Assembly: GCA_016792685.1 (NCBI GenBank)
Contig: JAEULQ010000060.1
Location: forward strand, 1 to 64,000
Reading direction: 5' to 3'
DNA length: 64,000 nt
Source of the DNA: Tabrizicola sp.
GTDB lineage: Bacteria; Pseudomonadota; Alphaproteobacteria; Rhodobacterales; Rhodobacteraceae
Shown: positions 17,257-25,695 of the stretch, one piece after another
How the letters are laid out: every line of letters begins with the position of its first letter
Position numbering within the stretch: position 1 is the first letter of the stretch
The notes under the pieces: generated by a model
Told to the model about the DNA's origin: nothing
Seen by the model: the letters and a program-made list of their open reading frames with translations, nothing else
Databases searched by the model: none
Program-made: the position numbers and the translations under genes

Positions 17257-19545
17257 TCAGGCCGGCACGTCCATCCGCATCGTGACCAGAGCCTTGCCCC
17301 GCACCGCCTCGCCCCACTTCAGCTGCGCCTCGTTGAACAGGACCCCGGTGCCCGGCAGCGCATGCGGGAAGACATAACGCGCAGCACTCGCCGCCGTGGT
17401 GATCGGCCCCTCGGGCGAAACGGCCGTGACCGTCCGGATCCGCCCGCCGAACGGAACGAAGCCGCCCGCGCTCACGTTCCAGGTATCGGCGGCCGTGTTC
17501 TGAGTATGGGTCACCAGCACCGGGTTCATGATCCATTGCCCGACGTTGTTGAAGCTGTTGCCCTCGACCCGGACATTGCGCGACTGGGTAAAGTCCAGCG
17601 ACGCAATCGACGTGTCGACCATGTCCACCCGGTCGATGATCGTGCCGAAGACGCGGAAGCTGTTCGACAGCAGCGAGAAGCCGCTGATGAAATGGCCCGC
17701 GCCATAGGGCTTGATCACGACCCAACGGAACGCCGATGTCGTCCCCGAAGCGATGAAAACGTTGCCGACGATGTTCAACCCGCCGAACGAGAACTCGCCA
17801 TTCTCTTCCGGCGCCGAGTCATGCTCGTTGCCCCATTCGATGAAGCAGTTGTCGACATAGTTGCCGGTCAGGATGGTCGAGACGTTGGTCTGAGTGAAGA
17901 CGATCCCGGCCCGCCGGATGCCCGCTGTCTCGTCATCGCCCTGGAAGAAATGGTTCGCATGGATCAGATGGCTGGTGCCATGAATGATCGCGAAATGGGC
18001 AAAGCGGACAATCCGGTTGTTGCGCAGCTTGGTGTCGTTGCCGTTGATGTTGAGCGCAATCGTCGTGCGATCCCCGACCGCCAGCTGCTGCTCGTTCGAC
18101 AGGAACTGGCACATGTCGACGAACATGCCCTGGCAGCCGGTCCCGATCGAGGTGACCCCGCGGTCCAGCGGACGGTTAAACGAACACGAGACGAAACGGT
18201 GCGTCGAGCCCGTCACCGGCAGCATGACCCCGGAGGCGATGCCAAGGCAGTTGAACTCGATGTCCTCCAGCTCGAAACGCGACAGAAGATCGAAGCCCGA
18301 AAAATCCAGCATGTATTTGAACCGCTTGAACGTATAGGGCCGGGTACCCGCCGCGCCCCACAGCGGCTGGCTCAGCTCCAGCGTCCCCGCCGCCACGTTC
18401 TTCGACCTGACATAGACCTCGCGCCCGACCCCGGTCCCCACCACCAGCGATCCCACCGGGATATTGGCCACGTTGGCCACGCCGGTCAGCGTCAGGTTGT
18501 TCGAGGTGGAATAGGTCGCGACCGAACTGAACTCCTCGGTGGCCCAGGCAGGTCCTGCCACCGCATTCAGCGACCCGTTCCGCACCACCCTGCGCGTCGC
18601 GAAGCTGGACAGGCCGGCCAATGCCGCCACGTCGATCGGGCCCGTCAGATCAACCCGGCGACCGGACAGGTCCAGCGTCACATAATCGGTGAAGTAGAAC
18701 AGCGACTGCAGCGCGCGCCGGAAACCCTCCAGCTCGCTGCCGAAGGCCTGACCATAGGTATCAAGGTCAAAGTTGCGCGTCAGCGTCAGCTTGCGGTTCG
18801 ACGGCATCGAGACCGTGCCCTCGAACCGGATCCGGCTGTTGATCGTCACATCGCTCGTCAACCGGAAGACACCCGAGGGCACCAGGATCTCGCGCCCCTG
18901 CGCGGCCGCGTCCGCCGCCAGGAACGCCGGCGCATCGTTGGTCGTCCCGTTGCCCAATGCCCCGAAGTCGCGCACATCGACCCAATCCATCAGCTTGCGG
19001 ATGAAGATGTTGGTCACATCCTCGACCACGATGTCGTCGATGCGCACCACCCCGCCCGTCGGCCCGGTCAGGTCAAGCCCGACATGGGCGTAAGTGACCT
19101 GCGTCGTCCAGGGCAGGTCCACCCCCATCCGGTTCGCGGGCGAGATGATCGCGCTGACCGTCACCACCTGGCCGTATGAGGTCAGCGTCACCGAAGGGCC
19201 GGTCTGCGGCACACCCGCGACGTTCGCCCCGCCCACATCCCCCGCCCAGGCCGCAATCCGGACCGAGGGCAGGTTCCCCGACACCGCCTTCACCCGCGCC
19301 GTCACCCGCAGGTAGAGGCCCGGCTGGATCGGCGTCTGGGCATAGGACCGCAGCTTCTGCGTGGCGTCGGTCTTCTGCAGCTCCAGACAGCCCGCGAAAT
19401 CCTGGTCATTGGTCACCAGCGCCGCATTCGGCTGCCCCTGGTACGACGGCGAGCCGGGCGTGCCGTCCTCGCGCGACCACAGGTTCAAGCCAGCCGAAAA
19501 CGGCGGCGGCATCAGGACCAGCCCGTCGGTGATAGCCTTGTTCAT
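17257..19545 (-). CDS. Right-handed beta-helix / GH28-related protein
   Basis: A 762-residue protein whose middle part is a pectate-lyase-like parallel beta-helix. The opening motif VDVRDFGALGNGTTNDAPAF (about residues 188-207) is the usual entry to such helices in phage tail spikes and polysaccharide lyases, and NN/GN-rich repeats follow (for example LRNNRIVRF, LTGNYVDNC, LNIVGNVFI). The first 180 residues look like a separate beta-sandwich. There is no clear signal peptide. The ATG at 19545 (MNKAITDG) is preferred over the upstream frame. No other phage gene is nearby. A role in binding or cleaving surface polysaccharide is an inference. Confidence 0.75.
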   Translation of the reverse strand: MNKAITDGLVLMPPPFSAGLNLWSREDGTPGSPSYQGQPNAALVTNDQDFAGCLELQKTDATQKLRSYAQTPIQPGLYLRVTARVKAVSGNLPSVRIAAWAGDVGGANVAGVPQTGPSVTLTSYGQVVTVSAIISPANRMGVDLPWTTQVTYAHVGLDLTGPTGGVVRIDDIVVEDVTNIFIRKLMDWVDVRDFGALGNGTTNDAPAFLAADAAAQGREILVPSGVFRLTSDVTINSRIRFEGTVSMPSNRKLTLTRNFDLDTYGQAFGSELEGFRRALQSLFYFTDYVTLDLSGRRVDLTGPIDVAALAGLSSFATRRVVRNGSLNAVAGPAWATEEFSSVATYSTSNNLTLTGVANVANIPVGSLVVGTGVGREVYVRSKNVAAGTLELSQPLWGAAGTRPYTFKRFKYMLDFSGFDLLSRFELEDIEFNCLGIASGVMLPVTGSTHRFVSCSFNRPLDRGVTSIGTGCQGMFVDMCQFLSNEQQLAVGDRTTIALNINGNDTKLRNNRIVRFAHFAIIHGTSHLIHANHFFQGDDETAGIRRAGIVFTQTNVSTILTGNYVDNCFIEWGNEHDSAPEENGEFSFGGLNIVGNVFIASGTTSAFRWVVIKPYGAGHFISGFSLLSNSFRVFGTIIDRVDMVDTSIASLDFTQSRNVRVEGNSFNNVGQWIMNPVLVTHTQNTAADTWNVSAGGFVPFGGRIRTVTAVSPEGPITTAASAARYVFPHALPGTGVLFNEAQLKWGEAVRGKALVTMRMDVPA

Positions 19546-19720
19546 CTGAGATTTCCCTCGCCTCGCTTCGCGCCAATGCCATGGGCGATGCAGGCCCGGT
19601 CGCATGCCGGGGTCCACGCCGCCTTGGGACAATGAGGTAGCAAGGAAGGTTTAACCGGCTCTCAGACCCCCGCGCGCCAGGCTGCGCTACGGCGCAACAC
19701 CCAGCCGGGGGGGATTTGCC

Positions 19721-20128
19721 TCAGACCCCGATGTCGGGGGCAGGCAGGATCTGGACCGCGTTGATCTGCCAGCCTTCGGGCGTCTCGACCATCATGTAGT
19801 CAAGAAACCAGCCCGCGCCCGCCTGATCGGTGATCCGCACGCGCTGCCACAGGTTTCCCGCCACTTCGCGCAGCTCACCCATTTCAACTTCGGCCGGCCG
19901 ATAGACCATTGGATAGCCGTTCTTCACCATGGCCCCGAAATTCTCGGGCGTACCGAAAAGCTCCTTGATCGTGGGGCTGGCAAAGGTGAAGGCCCTGGCA
20001 AAATCGTCAGCCTGAAAGGCCTCGATCTGGCTCTGGATCGTCTTGCGGATCGGGTCTTCCTGCGCTGCGACCGGCTGGGCAAGTCCCAACGCAAGGCTCA
20101 GCGCAACAAGGATCATGGACAGGCGCAT
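19721..20128 (-). CDS. Exported DUF4864-like protein
   Basis: A 135-residue protein with a Sec signal peptide (MRLSMILVALSLALGL, cleavage near PVAAQ) and one compact domain that looks like DUF4864: PIRKTIQSQIEAFQADDFARAF, then FGTPENFGAMVKNGYPMVYRP. The fold is probably NTF2-like, and the function is not known. It is followed at a distance by the large beta-helix gene on the same strand. Confidence 0.7.
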   Translation of the reverse strand: MRLSMILVALSLALGLAQPVAAQEDPIRKTIQSQIEAFQADDFARAFTFASPTIKELFGTPENFGAMVKNGYPMVYRPAEVEMGELREVAGNLWQRVRITDQAGAGWFLDYMMVETPEGWQINAVQILPAPDIGV

Positions 20129-20191
20129 GGGCAGCGTTCCTTTTGGCAGACGTCCCCTCTGGGCAAAAGGCTAGGCCGACCCGGCCTTTCG

Positions 20192-20785
20192 TCAAGCCTT
20201 GGCAGGCCGGTAAAGCGTTGCGGTAAAGGCGTCGGATACTGCCGAGGTCTTGATGTCCATCCAGCCCGCGCCCCGGAAGGCCGTTCGGACCGCACTGTCA
20301 CTCACCGCAGCACCCCTGCCCTTGCCGTGAATGCACCAGACCCGCAGCCCATGTGCCAGCCCCATGGCCAATGCCGCTTGCAGATCGTCGGGCCCGGTCA
20401 GGATGGCCACGATCATTGCCGCATCCCCGGGCCCTGCGACCTCAACCCCGGCCAGGGCGACGGCGATCTCCTCGGGCGGCGGGCCACCGATCCGCCAGGC
20501 CCGGGCGGCCGGGGAAACCCCCAGCTTCGCGGCCAGGGACGGGACGGGCTTGTCCAGCGCCCTGACCCAGGCCGCGGCCTCCTTCGCGCCAAGCGTCAGA
20601 ACCAGCGGCTCCCCCTCCGCTTTGAGGCAAAGGTCATCGCCCTCTACCCGCCAGTCCATCAGACCGTCACGGCGGAGCTTCGCGCGGATCTCGCCACGCA
20701 GGATCACACCCTCCGTCTCCAGAAGCGCCTTCACCGCGCCCGAGACGCCACGCCACACGGCATGTCCCTCCGCCTCGCGCCCCAT
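20192..20785 (-). CDS. Hypothetical protein
   Basis: A 197-residue soluble protein that I do not recognise with certainty. The C-terminal half (VWCIHGKGRGAAVSDSAVR followed by GAGWMDIKTSAVSDAF) is faintly like DUF3052-type proteins, which look like degenerate methyltransferase-fold domains. The ATG at 20785 follows GGAGGCTGAG. It lies 102 bases beyond lysK on the same strand, with two perfect palindromes in between. Confidence 0.55.
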   Translation of the reverse strand: MGREAEGHAVWRGVSGAVKALLETEGVILRGEIRAKLRRDGLMDWRVEGDDLCLKAEGEPLVLTLGAKEAAAWVRALDKPVPSLAAKLGVSPAARAWRIGGPPPEEIAVALAGVEVAGPGDAAMIVAILTGPDDLQAALAMGLAHGLRVWCIHGKGRGAAVSDSAVRTAFRGAGWMDIKTSAVSDAFTATLYRPAKA

Positions 20786-20830
20786 CTCAGCCTCCGCCTG
20801 TCGCCCGCCCTCAACATATCACCGGGCGCC

Positions 20831-20874
20831 GAAATCCGTACGGATTTCGTGCCGGTTTCCGTACGGAAACCGGC
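20831..20874. repeat. Two adjacent perfect palindromes centred on CCGTACGG
   Basis: GAAATCC-GTAC-GGATTTC (18 bases, 20831-20848) is followed after 2 bases by a 24-base perfect palindrome (20851-20874) with the arm GCCGGTTTCC, the same GTAC centre and the mirror arm. Each can form a stem with a 4-base loop. They lie between lysK and the next gene, so they may end lysK transcription or bind a dimeric protein. Confidence 0.75.
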
Positions 20875-20887
20875 GACGTGCGGGGTG

Positions 20888-22468
20888 TCAGGCGACCAGC
20901 TCGCCCTGCAGCGCGCGCTCCATCAGGGCCACGGTCTCTTCGACCCCGTAAAGCGCGATGAACCCGCCAAAGCGCGGCCCGTCGCTGGCACCCAGAAGCA
21001 CTTCGTAAAGCGCCTTGAACCAGTCGCGCAGCGGCTCGAACCCGTGCTCCTTGCCCACCGCAAAGACCATCGACTGCAAGGCCTCGTCGTCGAGGCCCCC
21101 GTCCCAGACCTTCAGCCTTGCGACCAGATCCTCCATCGCCGCCCGCTCCTTGTCCGTGGGCAGCCGGAAGACCCGCGTCGGCGCGATCCGGTCGGCGAAA
21201 TACCGCACTGCAAATCCCGCCGCCGCGTCCAGGTCGGGGTTCTTCTCCGGGCTTGCCTCCGGCGCATAGCGCTGGATGAACTTCCACAAGGCGCCGGCAT
21301 CCTTCGCCCCTGCCACGCTCGCCAGGTTCAGCAGCATCCCGAAGCTCACAACCATCCGGCTCTCCGGCGGCTTGCCGTTGTGGATGTGCCAGACCGGGTT
21401 GTTGACCTGCTGGTCGATGGGCTGCTCCGGAAACGCCCGCAGCTGCTGGTGATACTCGTCCACCGCCCGCGGGATCACGTCGAAATGCATCCGCTTCGCC
21501 GTCTTGGGCTTTTGGTACATGAAGTACGACAGGCTCTCCGTCGCCGCATAGGTCAGCCATTCGTCGATCGTGAGGCCATTCCCCTTCGACTTCGAGATCT
21601 TCTGCCCCTGGTCATCCAGGAAGAGCTCGTAGGTCATATGGTTCGGAGCCCGCCCGCCCAGCACGTTGCAGATCCCGTCATAGATCGGCGTGTTGGTGGA
21701 ATGGTCCTTCCCATACATCTCGAAGTCCACATCCAGCGCCGCCCAGCGCGCGCCAAAGTCCGGCTTCCACTGCAGCTTCACATGCCCGCCCGTGACCGGC
21801 AGCGTCCACTCCCGCCCGTCCTCGTCATCGAAGGTGATCGTGCCATCCTTGGCATTCACCTCCTTCATCGGCACATACAGCACCCGCCCGGTCTCCGGAT
21901 GGATCGGCAGGAAGCAGCTGTAGGTCTGCTGTCGCTCCTCGCGCAGGGACGCCAGCATGATCGCCATGATCTGGTCATACCGCTCGGCGCACAGGCGCAG
22001 CGTCGCATCGAACCGACCCGACTTGTAGAACTCCGTGGCCGAGATGAACTCATACTCGAAGCCGAACGTGTCCAGGAACCGCCGCAGCATCGCGTTGTTG
22101 TGGTGGCCAAAGCTCTCGTATTCCCCATAGGGGTCCGGCACGCTCGTCAGCGGCTTCTGCATATGCTGACGCAGCATCTCCTGCTGCGGCACGTTCTCCG
22201 GCACCTTCCGCATCCCGTCCACGTCGTCGCTGAAGCAGATCAGCCGCGTCGGAATGTCCGAGATGATCTCGAACGCCCGCCGGATCATCGTCGTCCGCGC
22301 CACTTCGCCAAACGTCCCGATATGCGGCAACCCCGACGGCCCGTAACCCGTCTCGAAGAGCACATAGCCCTTGGCCGGGTCCTTGCCGCCATAGCGTTTC
22401 AGCACCGCGCGGGCCTCTTCAAAGGGCCAGGCCTTCGAATTCATCGCCGCATCGCGCAGGGCACTCAT
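20888..22468 (-). CDS. lysK: Lysine--tRNA ligase, class I
   Basis: Charges tRNA-Lys with lysine. This is the class I (Rossmann-fold) enzyme found in archaea and many alphaproteobacteria, unrelated to the class II LysS. At 526 residues it has the HIGH-type motif [10 protein letters not shown] near residue 45 and the KMSKS-type KISKSKGN near residue 265. The ATG at 22468 follows GGAGAAG; an in-frame extension upstream has no such site. It is divergent from terB. Confidence 0.95.
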   Translation of the reverse strand: MSALRDAAMNSKAWPFEEARAVLKRYGGKDPAKGYVLFETGYGPSGLPHIGTFGEVARTTMIRRAFEIISDIPTRLICFSDDVDGMRKVPENVPQQEMLRQHMQKPLTSVPDPYGEYESFGHHNNAMLRRFLDTFGFEYEFISATEFYKSGRFDATLRLCAERYDQIMAIMLASLREERQQTYSCFLPIHPETGRVLYVPMKEVNAKDGTITFDDEDGREWTLPVTGGHVKLQWKPDFGARWAALDVDFEMYGKDHSTNTPIYDGICNVLGGRAPNHMTYELFLDDQGQKISKSKGNGLTIDEWLTYAATESLSYFMYQKPKTAKRMHFDVIPRAVDEYHQQLRAFPEQPIDQQVNNPVWHIHNGKPPESRMVVSFGMLLNLASVAGAKDAGALWKFIQRYAPEASPEKNPDLDAAAGFAVRYFADRIAPTRVFRLPTDKERAAMEDLVARLKVWDGGLDDEALQSMVFAVGKEHGFEPLRDWFKALYEVLLGASDGPRFGGFIALYGVEETVALMERALQGELVA

Positions 22469-22578
22469 CGCATCTTCTCCAAGATCCGCCCGCAGACCCC
22501 ATGTCGCAGGCCCCCGTCCTCTATTGCCCCCCGCCCCCCCCGTCAATAATCTGCCGTCAGCCGCAGAAGGAGCCGCCG

Positions 22579-22998
22579 ATGTCCGAATCCTCCCCCATGT
22601 CCCCGCAAGATGCCCTTGTGGCCGTCATGGTGGCCTGCTCCGCCTCGGACGAGAACATGCGCACCGCCGAGCTGGTGGCCATCACCCGCATGGTCAACCA
22701 CATGCCGATCTTCGCCACCTTCGACCCCGACCGCATCCAGCGCGTCAGCCGCATCGTCTTTGATCTCTTTGAAGAGGAAGACGGGTTGGATGCCCTCTTC
22801 GGCCTGATCCGCGAGGCCCTCCCCGAGCGTCTTTACGAGACCGCCTACGCCCTCGCCTGCGACGTGGTCACGGCCGACGGCAGGCACTCCCAGGTCGAGC
22901 TCCGCATGCTGGAAGAGGTCCGCGAAGAGCTGAAGATCGACCGCCTCCACGCCGCCGCCATCGAGTGGGGCGCGCGGGTGCGGCATATGGGCGTATAA
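22579..22998 (+). CDS. TerB-family (TerB-like) protein
   Basis: A 139-residue all-helical protein of the TerB superfamily: the first helices carry [15 protein letters not shown] and the second repeat carries [21 protein letters not shown], the acidic pattern expected for metal binding. The ATG at 22579 follows AGAAGGAG. Related proteins are linked to tellurite or envelope stress, but a role in resistance is not shown by this gene alone. Its last 80 or so bases are duplicated about 525 bases downstream. Confidence 0.85.
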   Translation: MSESSPMSPQDALVAVMVACSASDENMRTAELVAITRMVNHMPIFATFDPDRIQRVSRIVFDLFEEEDGLDALFGLIREALPERLYETAYALACDVVTADGRHSQVELRMLEEVREELKIDRLHAAAIEWGARVRHMGV

Positions 22999-23002
22999 CC
23001 CC

Positions 23003-23164
23003 GTAGGTCGGGCTTCAGCCCGACTCCCGTAGGGTGGGGTTCCACCCCACCACCGTAGGGTGTGCATTCATGCGCACCAAATCCCCAACACCCACCACTT
23101 GGCCCCTCCCTCCCCCGCGTGGGGAGGGCCGGAAGGCAATCGTAGGGTGGGTTTCCAACCCACC
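23003..23164 (+). repeat. Cluster of four GTAG-headed REP hairpins
   Basis: Four short palindromes each begin with GTAG and fold on a TTC-type loop: 23003-23024 (GTCGGGC/GCCCGAC), 23029-23051 (GGTGGGGT/ACCCCACC), 23055-23078 (GGTGTGCA/TGCGCACC, one G-U pair) and 23142-23164 (GGTGGGTT/AACCCACC). The stems differ but stay complementary. The layout matches REP elements linked in other bacteria to RAYT (REP-associated tyrosine transposase) enzymes; no such gene lies in this window. Confidence 0.75.
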
Positions 23165-23213
23165 ACCCGCCCCCACCACCCGCCCCCACCGCCCACCCCC
23201 ACACCCCACACCA

Positions 23214-23438
23214 GGCCCGCGCCCTCCCTCGGGCGGGCGCCCCAACGGCGGGCGTAGGCCCTTTATGGCGCCACCCCTCCTCCCGCAGTTCGGGTGACCA
23301 CCGCTACAGAGCGCCCTCCCGGGGGGTGATGAGCGAAGAGACAATCCTCCAGTGGAGGATTTCCGCGAAGAACGCCCGGCCCGTGGCCGGGCAGTGGGGA
23401 GGGCGCGGCCCGGCGGGCTTCGCCCTTGATTCCGGGCC
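23214..23438 (+). repeat. Dispersed structured element, copy 1 (with internal insertion)
   Basis: First of three copies of a long inverted-repeat element (others at 31141-31297 and 60265-60424). The left arm contains CGCGCCCTCCC and the right arm GGGAGGGCGCG. The core words CTTTATGG and CAGTTCGGGTGAC and the end GGCGGGCTTCGCCC...CCGGGCC are shared with copy 2. Between GCGCCCTCCCGGGGGG and the right arm there is an extra stretch of about 65-70 bases (about 23327-23395) absent from the other copies, which itself contains hairpins (ATCCTCCAGTGGAGGAT and CCCGGCCCGTGGCCGGGC). Confidence 0.75.
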
Positions 23439-23439
23439 A

Positions 23440-23522
23440 AGAAGGTCCACGAGAAGCTGAAGATCGACCGCCTCCACGCCGCCGCCATCGAGTGGGGGGC
23501 AAGAGCTCGGCATATGGGGTGT
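23440..23522 (+). pseudogene. Duplicated 3' fragment of terB
   Basis: Bases 23455-23498 are identical to 22927-22970 of terB (44 bases), and similarity extends some 15 bases to the left and 20 to the right. Translated in the matching frame it gives [22 protein letters not shown], close to the TerB C-terminus, then runs on into unrelated sequence. It has no start and no upstream coding part. It lies between dispersed-element copy 1 and the end of the GHKL gene. Confidence 0.85.
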
Positions 23523-23540
23523 GATTGCCTACCTTACTCT

Positions 23541-25505
23541 CTAAGGCGAAAGACCAAGACGCTCAAAGAAGGCAGCATGTCGTGCCTTAGCGCCAGAAAT
23601 GAGTTCGGCGTAGGAGGTCAATTCCATGAATATCTTGAACCCCTCATCCCAACGATAGTACGAGCCTGAACCTGCCCTCTTATAAAAACCACCCAAATAC
23701 TGCATGACCTCTCGGAGCGACTTTGTATCGTCCGCAACAATCTGGCACAGGAACGGCGTTGATTCTTCAATCGTCCTGATCGTCCCGCCGTCAAACTTCG
23801 TAGCAACTCCCGCCTGCCGAAGTTGGCGGACATAATCCTGCGCCTGCTTAAATGGATTGTCCTCCATCGTATAATCATCGCGTTTCGGACGCTTGAACTC
23901 AATAATCGTTACTGGCTCAGCACCCGCACCTTTCTCAAAGCCAAGACCCAGATCAAAGAACGTGATGTCGGGTCGCCGCGCATCGTCAATTGGCGCCTGC
24001 GCCTTGAGTTGCTTATCTGAGTTGAAATATGAATAGAACGCCAAGCGATCATCAACAATCCAAAGGTTATGATCCTCATAGTCTAGTTCGTCCTTGGTCG
24101 AACGAAGCGGGCACACCAATTCGTGCACTGCTCGCTCGTAATGGGACTTCTCACTCTCAACGTCAGAGTACTTACTACGCTCCTCAAATACGTCCAAGAT
24201 CAGCTTTCTCTTATAAACATACTCTGCCAGGGAAGAGAGTGATTCATCCTTCAACTCTGCCACATACTGTTTAGCCTTTTGCTCTATATCGGGGAGACTC
24301 TTCTTCTTTGCTTCTACGAACTCTCTCTTCGCGCGCTTGTACTGCCTGAGCGACAGGCGAGACATCTCAACAAAAATGTCTTCTTCCTTTTGGGTTGACA
24401 AATGTAGCTTCTCGGCAATTTCCTCCGGGCTCTTTGCGATGTTGTAAAAGCGCAAGTGTTCGTTCCTCACTTCGACAATTGTCTGCAACTGCCGCTCTTT
24501 TACTTTCCCAATTTCTTTCTCTAAGAACAAGTGCATCTTCTGGATGCACTCGCGCTTCAAGTCATCAATCACTGAATCATCAAACGAGAAGTCTGTTCGA
24601 GTGTCGTTCACCACTCCATTTAATGCTTCGCCTTCAAGATAGCCAAAGAATGCGAACTTCTCATCTATCGCCTTTAGGCCGATCACCTCGTCCATGTCGT
24701 AGCGTTTCACAGAGCGTCCGTTTGCGCCAAAGAATAGTCCATTTGTGCCCTTCTCATCATCAGAATACTTCTTGGGCACCAGGAAGCAGTGAAATTTGAA
24801 ATCGCAGGGAGAGCCATCAACCAAATATTCGATTGGATAGGTCTTATCTCTCTCAACGTCTGATGAGAATTTGTCGAAGAGGGTTATACTTGATTTGGAG
24901 TCGAACAATGTGATCTTTGGACACCCAATATTTACGAAATAGTTAATGAAGTGCGCTACAGTTCGAACTGCAATTGTGTCCAGCTTCACAGGGATATGGA
25001 GAGAATAAGCAACGCGAAGGGGCGAAAGATTTACGGTCGTACCTGGGTCTGCTGTATCTAATTCCTGTTTCAGATTTGATATCGGCTCATGAGGGTCAGG
25101 TACAAAGTCAAAACTTATCTTCTGAATTCTCCCGTCCTCGAAGTATCGACTAGTTACGGATACTCTGTCGGCGACCTTTAGCCAAAGCAATCGACCGACG
25201 CCCTTTCCGCCAATCTTCACTTTCTTCATCGAGTCGGATTTTCTGAATGAAGTCATGTTGTCGTGGTTCAATCCAACTCCATTGTCGGTAATGACGAACC
25301 CGGTATATCCGCCCTGCTGATTTTCTGTCACCTCAATGTCGATCTTGCCAGAGGTTAGATGGTCAGCGCCGAATCGCTCTTCGATTGCGTGGATAGAGTT
25401 CATCAGTGCTTCAAACATTGGCTGAAGAGTGTTCTTGGGTGATGGCGCAAGGGAGATGTTTGTAATCCGGCCAATCGGATCGGACAGCCAACTGGTTTCT
25501 TTCAT
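23541..25505 (-). CDS. GHKL-type ATPase fused to a PD-(D/E)XK-like nuclease domain; candidate defence protein
   Basis: A 654-residue protein with two recognisable ends. Residues 1-200 are a GHKL (Hsp90/MutL/MORC-type) ATPase: N-box E32...N36 in MFEALMNSIHA, the DNGVGL box at 74-79, and GGKGVG at 99-104. A helical, charged middle part (about 340-470) may be coiled coil. Near the C-terminus the pattern RPD513ITFFD ... IIE536FK538 fits a PD-(D/E)XK nuclease. Fusions and pairings of this kind are known from MORC-like genes linked to restriction systems. The coding sequence is much poorer in GC than its neighbours (about 42% in one sampled stretch), suggesting recent transfer. The ATG at 25505 lacks a strong ribosome-binding site. 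Confidence 0.75.
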   Translation of the reverse strand: MKETSWLSDPIGRITNISLAPSPKNTLQPMFEALMNSIHAIEERFGADHLTSGKIDIEVTENQQGGYTGFVITDNGVGLNHDNMTSFRKSDSMKKVKIGGKGVGRLLWLKVADRVSVTSRYFEDGRIQKISFDFVPDPHEPISNLKQELDTADPGTTVNLSPLRVAYSLHIPVKLDTIAVRTVAHFINYFVNIGCPKITLFDSKSSITLFDKFSSDVERDKTYPIEYLVDGSPCDFKFHCFLVPKKYSDDEKGTNGLFFGANGRSVKRYDMDEVIGLKAIDEKFAFFGYLEGEALNGVVNDTRTDFSFDDSVIDDLKRECIQKMHLFLEKEIGKVKERQLQTIVEVRNEHLRFYNIAKSPEEIAEKLHLSTQKEEDIFVEMSRLSLRQYKRAKREFVEAKKKSLPDIEQKAKQYVAELKDESLSSLAEYVYKRKLILDVFEERSKYSDVESEKSHYERAVHELVCPLRSTKDELDYEDHNLWIVDDRLAFYSYFNSDKQLKAQAPIDDARRPDITFFDLGLGFEKGAGAEPVTIIEFKRPKRDDYTMEDNPFKQAQDYVRQLRQAGVATKFDGGTIRTIEESTPFLCQIVADDTKSLREVMQYLGGFYKRAGSGSYYRWDEGFKIFMELTSYAELISGAKARHAAFFERLGLSP

Positions 25506-25589
25506 TGCGCACTCGTTCTAATGGTGTGATCTTCAGCAATCCTGAGTTAGTTGTAGTAAGCTATGAGGCGAGTTCCAAGCGCAATCTTT

Positions 25590-25690
25590 GTTAACCACCC
25601 CCTTAACAAACCCTTACCGCCCACACCCCTTCCCCAGCAAAATCAACCCCTTAACCCAATCTGTCCACCGTGGACAGCCGCCCTTGCGGC
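25590..25690 (+). repeat. Dispersed repeat with CTGTCCAC-C-GTGGACAG, copy A
   Basis: This non-coding stretch shares a run of features with 31806-31903: a TTAAC-rich, C-rich left part with CGCCCACACCCC, a CCCCTTaAcC segment, the 17-base inverted repeat CTGTCCACCGTGGACAG (here 25661-25677) and then CCCTTGCGGCCCC. It lies just beyond the dacB stop. The function is unknown; the inverted repeat looks like a protein-binding site or a short hairpin. Confidence 0.55.
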
Positions 25691-25695
25691 CCCCG

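Noticed and set aside
20327-22549. A 740-codon plus-strand frame opposite lysK
   Set aside because: It is antisense to lysK and the hypothetical gene, with a composition typical of a shadow. lysK has clear class I motifs.
25591-25607. A CtrA box in the TTAAC-rich part of the dispersed repeat
   Set aside because: The two TTAA words are separated by 8 rather than 7 bases, and the second copy at 31806 is more degraded; not enough for a call.
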